DNA from: Tenacibaculum sp.
GTDB lineage: Bacteria > Bacteroidota > Bacteroidia > Flavobacteriales > Flavobacteriaceae
Length of the DNA stretch: 58,657 bases
Direction of reading: 5' to 3'
NCBI GenBank assembly: GCA_020629275.1
Contig: JAHDDQ010000011.1
Location: 1 to 58,657, forward strand
In this document: in pieces, positions 53,914-58,657 of the stretch
How positions within the stretch are numbered: position 1 is the stretch's first letter
Layout of the letters: each line of letters begins with the position of its first letter
The notes under the pieces: generated by a model
What the model was told of the DNA's origin: nothing
What the model saw: the letters and a program-made list of their open reading frames with translations, nothing else
The model's database searches: none
Program-made: the position numbers and the translations under genes

Positions 53914-54207
53914 TGTAATACGATTTAATTGATTGCCTACTCTAAAATTAATTATAGCTAATTATACATTTATATTTTCGGCTTCCTATGAATATATAAA
54001 TAGGATAATCTGCACTGGTTTTAAGATTATCTTACTTATAAAAATTTACCAGAATTTCTATAAGCTTGTGTAGCATTTGCGCAATAGTTTTGCTTCTCAA
54101 ACTTATACATAAAGAACTTCAAATCAATTAAATGCTAGGGATACAAAAAGGGGGACAAAGCTAAATCGCTTTAAAAACCAATACTTTACATAGACTTTTT
54201 CCTTAAA
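53914..54207 (-). promoter_or_regulatory. Promoter and long leader of the RiPP operon
   Basis: On the minus strand TTG (54125-54127) and TAAGTTTG (54098-54105) are 19 bp apart, a full consensus promoter. The transcript would have about 180 nt before the precursor ATG, including a hairpin with arms GATAATCT and AGATTATC. Above the promoter, on the plus strand, GGATACAAA (54139-54147) and GGGGACAAA (54151-54159) form an imperfect direct repeat. No other gene is seen here. Confidence 0.6.
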
Positions 54208-55803
54208 TTAAAAATTTCGCAAATATTTAGGTAGTGATAAATCAATTGAAATACTCATTTTTTTTCGTACCCTTTGTTTTGCTTTTTTTACACTACTTTC
54301 AGCTATAAAAAGCATATTAGATATTTCTCTTTGAGTAAACCCAATTTTGATCAAAATCAATAATTTAATTTCGGACTTCGTTAGATTAGGATGCTCTTTA
54401 TTTAAATTCAACAAGAAATTAGGATTTATATCTTCAAATTTATTTTTGAAGTTATTCCAAGCATCTTCGTTAGTTATGTTTGACTCTAATAATTTGAAAA
54501 TACTTAATACGTCTGTTTTACTTAAACTCTTATTATTGATTTCAGCTATTTTACTTTGAAGTTTTGTATTCTCTCCTTCAAGAATTAATTTATCTTGTTT
54601 ATACCTTTCGATATTAGCACTATTCCTTTTAAGTATTACAGCTGTAGAATAGGTAAAGATTATAAACTCGATAGTCGTTGCTATTTTAAAAAATAGTTTT
54701 CCTGAAATATCAGATGTAAAATAAACTTTTAGTATTCCTATAAGTACTGCTATAATAATAAAAAACATTGCAGAGATATAATATTTCACTGCAGTACGTT
54801 TATTAATAGCAGCTATTAAAATCATAGAAATCATTAGGACTACCCACCCGAACCCTAACGAATATTCAACAATATGTATCTTTCCTGTAGCTGTTTTACA
54901 ATAAAAAATTTGATATATAAAAATGATTAAGACAACTACAATTAAATAGTTTTTAAAGAATGAATAGAATTTGGGAGCTGATGTTTTTATCTCTAAGAAT
55001 AACGCGCTGAAAAATAACAAACATATAATCATGCACTTAAACAATGCAAAAATTATGTGCTCAACTATGTAAGTAGGCAAACCGATACCGTACATATATC
55101 CATCGAAACTAATGTAAAAGAGAACTGTAAATACAATGTACATTATGTAAAATATGTATACTTTTCTTTTAAAAGTTCTCCAATAAAAAATATTGATTAA
55201 AAGAATAATAAAAAGCACACTGTAAAAAAAGATGTTTAACGTGTTGTCTGAATTCATTATTTGCACAAAATGATTCAATGTAACTACTGATGGTGTTGCT
55301 CGAATCGTTTTTCCTTCACTTTTTGTAAAAAGGACTAACGTTCTACTTTCCTCTGGCGCTATTAATAATTTAAAATTTGGTTTAGAGAAATTAAAGCTTC
55401 TATTGTCTTTGTAGTAAATATCCTCCTTATTATTTTGATACAGTTGATTTGTAATCGTGTCAAGTTCATAATATAAATAACTCCAATTTAATCTGTCATT
55501 ATTTTGTATAACTAGATCTTTTGATTCACTACTTAAATTAGATACTTTTATTTTAATCCATAGGTTTCCTTTTAAGAAAGGAAAATTGATCTTTTCTTTT
55601 GATTGAAATGGTATCTGATTAAAATTATGCAAAGAGAATTCATCTTCTACGTCAATAAATGATTGGTACGAAAACTCAACATCTTCAATTTGATCAGTAT
55701 CTATAGTTGAACAACCTAAAATACTTAAGCATATTAGAATTGTACATATTCGTTTATTTCCCTTGAGAATTTTAACTCTAAGGTTTGATAAAATCGAGGG
55801 CAT
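54208..55803 (-). CDS. 7TMR-LuxR signalling regulator (7TMR-DISM with LuxR-type HTH)
   Basis: The 531-residue protein has a lipoprotein-like N-terminus (ICLSILGC, Cys31), an extracellular beta-rich 7TMR-DISMED2-like domain (about 40-180), seven membrane helices (about 190-392), a short coiled coil (395-425) and a C-terminal LuxR/GerE helix-turn-helix (about 470-520: LTKSEIKLLILIKIGFTQREISNMLFIAESSVKKAKQRVRKKM). Such one-component receptors are common in Bacteroidota and sense unknown, probably carbohydrate or peptide, ligands. It is directly upstream of the RiPP promoter on the same strand, and I infer that it could control the system. It is 83 bp after comM. Confidence 0.85.
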   Translation of the reverse strand: MPSILSNLRVKILKGNKRICTILICLSILGCSTIDTDQIEDVEFSYQSFIDVEDEFSLHNFNQIPFQSKEKINFPFLKGNLWIKIKVSNLSSESKDLVIQNNDRLNWSYLYYELDTITNQLYQNNKEDIYYKDNRSFNFSKPNFKLLIAPEESRTLVLFTKSEGKTIRATPSVVTLNHFVQIMNSDNTLNIFFYSVLFIILLINIFYWRTFKRKVYIFYIMYIVFTVLFYISFDGYMYGIGLPTYIVEHIIFALFKCMIICLLFFSALFLEIKTSAPKFYSFFKNYLIVVVLIIFIYQIFYCKTATGKIHIVEYSLGFGWVVLMISMILIAAINKRTAVKYYISAMFFIIIAVLIGILKVYFTSDISGKLFFKIATTIEFIIFTYSTAVILKRNSANIERYKQDKLILEGENTKLQSKIAEINNKSLSKTDVLSIFKLLESNITNEDAWNNFKNKFEDINPNFLLNLNKEHPNLTKSEIKLLILIKIGFTQREISNMLFIAESSVKKAKQRVRKKMSISIDLSLPKYLRNF

Positions 55804-55886
55804 ATAATAGTTAACTTTATTTTGTAGCTAAAACTAAAAAAAAATCTCGATACTGTAATTTTTTGATTTAAAACTCTGTTTTCAAA

Positions 55887-57425
55887 CTATCCCAACCAAC
55901 CTTCTCTATCTAGACTTCTGTATTGGATTGCTTCTGCTATATGATGAGATAATATCTTTTCAGCGCCTTCTAAATCTGCTATTGTTCTACTAACTTTCAA
56001 AATTCGATCATAAGCTCTTGCCGATAAATTTAATCGATTCATTGCGTCTTTAAGTAACTGTTTACTCTCCTCATTCATCATACAATATTTTTTGATCTGT
56101 CTTACGTTCATTTGAGAATTACTATGAATATTTACCAGTTTTTTAAATCGTTCTGATTGCATATATCTAGCTTTAATTACTCTTTTTCTAATTGCTTTAC
56201 TTGATTCTTCTTGTGTCTCTTCACTTAATTTATCGAACGGAACAGGATTTACTTCAATATGAATATCTATACGATCTAGTAACGGTCCTGATATTTTCCC
56301 CATGTATCGTTGCATTTCTGACGGAGAAGAAAAAGCAGGGCTATTTTCATCATTAAAATACCCTGAAGGACTGGGATTCATACTAGCTACTAACATACAA
56401 TTCGACGGATATGTAACCGTAAACCTTGCTCTTGAAATAGTAACTTCTCTATCTTCTAAAGGTTGGCGTAGTACTTCTAAAACAGAACGTTTAAATTCTG
56501 GTAATTCATCTAAGAATAAAACTCCGTTATGTGCTAATGATATCTCTCCTGGTGTTGGATATTGTCCTCCTCCAATTAATGCAACATCTGATGCTGAATG
56601 ATGTACCGTTCTGTATGGTCTTTCGTATAACAATCCTTTATGTCCTTTAATTTTACCAGAAACACTATGAATTTTAGTCGTTTCGAGTGCTTCGTGTAAT
56701 GTCATTGGAGGAAGTATTGTCGATAACCGTTTTGCTAACATTGTTTTACCAGATCCTGGTGGACCAATAAGAATTATATTATGGCCTCCTGCAGCAGCTA
56801 TTTCCATACATCTTTTCACGGACTCCTGACCTTTAACGTCTGAAAAATCCAACTCAAACATATTCCTTTTCTCCGAAAATTCAACTCTAGTATCTATTAC
56901 TACTGGTTTTAACGTTTCTTTTTCATTGAAGTGATTGATAACTTGCATAATATTTTCTACTCCAAACACCTGTAGATTATCAACTACTGCTGCTTCTTCG
57001 GCGTTTTCTTTAGGAACTATAAAATATTTAAACCCTTCTTCTCTGGCTTTAATAGCTATGGGTAAAGCTCCCTTTACAGGTTGAAGCTTTCCATCTAAGG
57101 AAAGTTCTCCCATTATAACATAGTCTTTTATATGCGTTGCTTTCACTTGATCTGAAGCAGCTAAAATTCCCATTGCAATTGTTAAATCGTAAGCAGCACC
57201 TTCCTTTCTTATATCAGCAGGTGCCATATTGATAATTATTTTTTTTCCTGGAAGTTTATAACCATTATTTTTTAATGCTGCGGATATTCTATAAGAGCTT
57301 TCTCTAATCGCATTATCTGGTAATCCAACTAAATGATAACCTATACCTTTATCTATATTAACTTCAATGGTAATTGTTGTAGCATCAACACCAAATACGG
57401 CAGAGCCGTAAACTTTTTCTAGCAT
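55887..57425 (-). CDS. comM: YifB/ComM-family Mg-chelatase-like AAA ATPase
   Basis: The start is placed at the ATG at 57425 (MLEKVYGSAVFGVDAT, 512 residues) because family members begin there. The 14 codons upstream of it hold a promoter element. Domains are an N-terminal Lon-like domain (about 15-140), the P-loop GPPGSGKTMLAKR, the motif HHSASDVALIGGG, Walker B GVLFLDELPEF, and a C-terminal Mg-chelatase lid. ComM is a bidirectional helicase that helps branch migration during natural transformation. It is widespread in bacteria whether or not competence is known. Confidence 0.92.
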   Translation of the reverse strand: MLEKVYGSAVFGVDATTITIEVNIDKGIGYHLVGLPDNAIRESSYRISAALKNNGYKLPGKKIIINMAPADIRKEGAAYDLTIAMGILAASDQVKATHIKDYVIMGELSLDGKLQPVKGALPIAIKAREEGFKYFIVPKENAEEAAVVDNLQVFGVENIMQVINHFNEKETLKPVVIDTRVEFSEKRNMFELDFSDVKGQESVKRCMEIAAAGGHNIILIGPPGSGKTMLAKRLSTILPPMTLHEALETTKIHSVSGKIKGHKGLLYERPYRTVHHSASDVALIGGGQYPTPGEISLAHNGVLFLDELPEFKRSVLEVLRQPLEDREVTISRARFTVTYPSNCMLVASMNPSPSGYFNDENSPAFSSPSEMQRYMGKISGPLLDRIDIHIEVNPVPFDKLSEETQEESSKAIRKRVIKARYMQSERFKKLVNIHSNSQMNVRQIKKYCMMNEESKQLLKDAMNRLNLSARAYDRILKVSRTIADLEGAEKILSHHIAEAIQYRSLDREGWLG

Positions 57426-57442
57426 GTCTTTTTCTTTTTCAG

Positions 57443-57471
57443 CTAAATTATAAAATTTATTCGACACGCAA
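57443..57471 (-). promoter_or_regulatory. Promoter of comM
   Basis: On the minus strand TTG at 57469-57471 and TAATTTAG at 57443-57450 (one mismatch to TAnnTTTG) are 18 bp apart. It lies 17 bp before the ATG at 57425, inside the frame extension, and so supports that start. Confidence 0.5.
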
Positions 57472-57499
57472 TCTTTTTAATTATTGACAAAAAAGTATA

Positions 57500-57543
57500 A
57501 AAAAAGGAACTCCCAATGATCTAATTTCATTAGCAGTTCCTTA
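57500..57543 (-). terminator. Terminator after the GT17 gene
   Basis: Outer arms AAGGAACT/AGTTCCTT (57505-57512, 57536-57543) and inner arms AATGA/TCATT, with a 3-by-3 internal mismatch, make a long hairpin. Read on the minus strand, it ends in seven T. Confidence 0.8.
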
Positions 57544-57571
57544 ACTTATTTTCTAATAAACTTATTGAATA

Positions 57572-58462
57572 TTATACTTCTTGCTCTTTCAACCAAAGCC
57601 CATTAATATCCACGTCATCTAACGATGTAAGGAATTTTTTAGTGTCGTCCATATATAAATTAGCATCCAAGTAATGTAATCTTTTATCCTTGATACACTT
57701 CTCTAAATATTCTTCTGTTAGAATTGTTTTATCTTTTACATTAGCATCAAAAGCCTTTAATTTTGGTAGTCCGTTGTTTAAATGATCTACCCATGAATGA
57801 TGAAATCCTGCAAAGAAATCTAAACATGGTACTACGTCATAAAGTGCTTCGGCTATCCCTTTCTTTCTAAGGAAATCTGAAGTAAATGGCATTGATTTAA
57901 AATACCTACCAGTCATAACAAAAAGTCTGTAACTACAATCTGGCGCGCCATGATTTGATTCAAGGAATAAATTAAGATAAAATGATGTATAATGTAATTT
58001 CACCGTGAGTACTTGATGTTTTTTTACTTCTTCAACAATCCTATCTACAAAACGATGGTCTATGATCTCGTCTAAATCTGCCAAAATAATTATATCATCG
58101 TCACTTACAGTCTCTTTTAACACAGAACACATATTTCTTTGTACTGACTCATTAAAAAAAGCATAATTATTACTTAATAGTCCCCAATACCATCGATCAA
58201 ATTGATCAGCTCTGCAAGTTTCTGGATTATAGTAATCTTTATTTTCTTCTATTTCGCGGAATTTTCCATGCACATCAAATGCTTCGTAATTCACTTTATT
58301 GGTGAGTAGCGATTGATCAAAATTATAAGGTTTGTCCTTACCTGTAAAGGTTTTATTCGCTTCTAAAATATACAATTGATCTACCCAATTTGCATTTTCT
58401 CTTATTTTAATTTCTGCTACTTTGTTCTCATTAAAAAATGGACAAAATTCAAATACTTTCAT
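57572..58462 (-). CDS. Glycosyltransferase family 17-like protein
   Basis: The 296-residue cytoplasmic protein follows the GT17 pattern: FEFCPFFNENKVAEIKIRENANWVDQLYILEANKTFTG at the start, then a DxD-type metal motif in IILADLDEIID (129-131), and SYRLFVMTGRYFKSMPF. GT17 enzymes transfer GlcNAc onto glycans (the eukaryotic bisecting GlcNAc-transferase), while bacterial members have unknown acceptors. It starts 36 bp after the stop of an NRPS-like gene on the same strand and ends in a terminator, so it may act on the NRPS product or be the last gene of that operon. Specific function is not known. Confidence 0.75.
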   Translation of the reverse strand: MKVFEFCPFFNENKVAEIKIRENANWVDQLYILEANKTFTGKDKPYNFDQSLLTNKVNYEAFDVHGKFREIEENKDYYNPETCRADQFDRWYWGLLSNNYAFFNESVQRNMCSVLKETVSDDDIIILADLDEIIDHRFVDRIVEEVKKHQVLTVKLHYTSFYLNLFLESNHGAPDCSYRLFVMTGRYFKSMPFTSDFLRKKGIAEALYDVVPCLDFFAGFHHSWVDHLNNGLPKLKAFDANVKDKTILTEEYLEKCIKDKRLHYLDANLYMDDTKKFLTSLDDVDINGLWLKEQEV

Positions 58463-58498
58463 GATTTTAATATTTATTTAGTTTATAGTTTGTTGGTT

Positions 58499-58657
58499 TC
58501 AATTCCAATTCAATAGACGATGCATTGTCTTTTTATATTCATCTATCAAATTGATTATCGTGTTTTCTTTAAAGTGTTGGGAAGAGTAATAAAACCTTAT
58601 TTTCAATTGGTTAGAACTCTCCATTACCGTAATATTTAGTAAATAATTAGATTCGTT
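58499..58657 (-). CDS. NRPS condensation/epimerization domain, C-terminal end (5' part outside window)
   Basis: The minus strand reads in one open frame from the window edge to a TGA at 58499-58501, 52 codons. The translated end has the spaced pattern LLNITVMESSNQLKIRFYY, then FKENTIINLIDEYKKTMHRLL. This pattern (core strand LxIxxYYS, then F-x3-TI-x2-L-x5-Y) is the closing segment of condensation/epimerization domains of nonribosomal peptide synthetases. If so, the enzyme ends in this domain without a thioesterase. Only a fragment is visible, so the call is moderate. The GT17 gene follows at 36 bp. Confidence 0.62.
   Translation of the reverse strand, partial: NESNYLLNITVMESSNQLKIRFYYSSQHFKENTIINLIDEYKKTMHRLLNWN

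Noticed and set aside
1..58657. CRISPR arrays, insertion sequences, prophage genes or rRNA genes
   Set aside because: I saw no regularly spaced repeats, transposase or integrase motifs, phage structural genes or rRNA-like sequence.

Overview
The window is a 58.7 kb, very AT-rich chromosomal segment from a member of the Bacteroidota, most likely a marine Flavobacteriaceae species (Tenacibaculum-like). The evidence is the Bacteroidota promoter element TAnnTTTG (often with an upstream TTG) in front of many genes, a short 287-residue primary sigma factor, a PorT/SprT type IX secretion protein, a dcw cluster of the flavobacterial type (FtsL-like protein, no murF or ddl, yqeY at the end), GG-leader peptides and a 7TMR-LuxR regulator. 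I see no insertion sequence, prophage, CRISPR array or rRNA. The only RNA gene I can call is one tRNA-Arg(TCG).

Layout. 1-3.5 kb: the 3' part of a FadL-type porin, then nfu-ubiE-porT. 3.5-3.9 kb: a gene-free stretch with several hairpins. 3.9-7.4 kb: an ECF sigma operon facing rpoD and rpe. 7.4-10.5 kb: an O-antigen-ligase/TPR protein, tRNA-Arg and yqeY. 10.6-26.0 kb: the complete minus-strand division and cell-wall cluster mraZ-rsmH-ftsL-ftsI-murE-mraY-murD-ftsW-murG-murC-ftsQ-ftsA-ftsZ, preceded by three 10-bp-spaced boxes that look like the MraZ operator. 26.1-31.5 kb: hydrolase-engB-pseudouridine synthase, then an alkane monooxygenase-aldehyde dehydrogenase-nitroreductase set. 31.5-40.8 kb: lipoprotein, penicillin acylase, sugar aminotransferase-galE, a TetR/AhpD-like pair with two matching palindromes, and an M16 peptidase. 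40.8-46.7 kb: fabD, queuosine-precursor transporter, MscS channel, an orphan ABC permease, an orphan GG-leader peptide, a thioesterase and a nuclease. 46.8-52.3 kb: the pabB-hydrolase-tilS-dsbD operon, in which dsbD is split in two. 52.4-55.8 kb: a small RiPP locus. 55.9-58.7 kb: comM, a GT17 glycosyltransferase and the last 52 codons of an NRPS condensation/epimerization domain.

The most interesting part is the RiPP locus at 52.4-55.8 kb: a 7TMR-LuxR regulator, a 75-residue GG-leader precursor under a consensus promoter with a leader of about 180 nt, a hairpin attenuator, and a radical SAM/SPASM maturase with the NPSVYC signature of the cyclophane-forming (GrrM/XyeB/FxsB-like) group. A second GG-leader, four-cysteine peptide lies 8.6 kb away with no maturase of its own. 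The right edge enters a possible second natural-product operon, an NRPS end followed by a glycosyltransferase. All functional calls are made by reading motifs. No database search was run.
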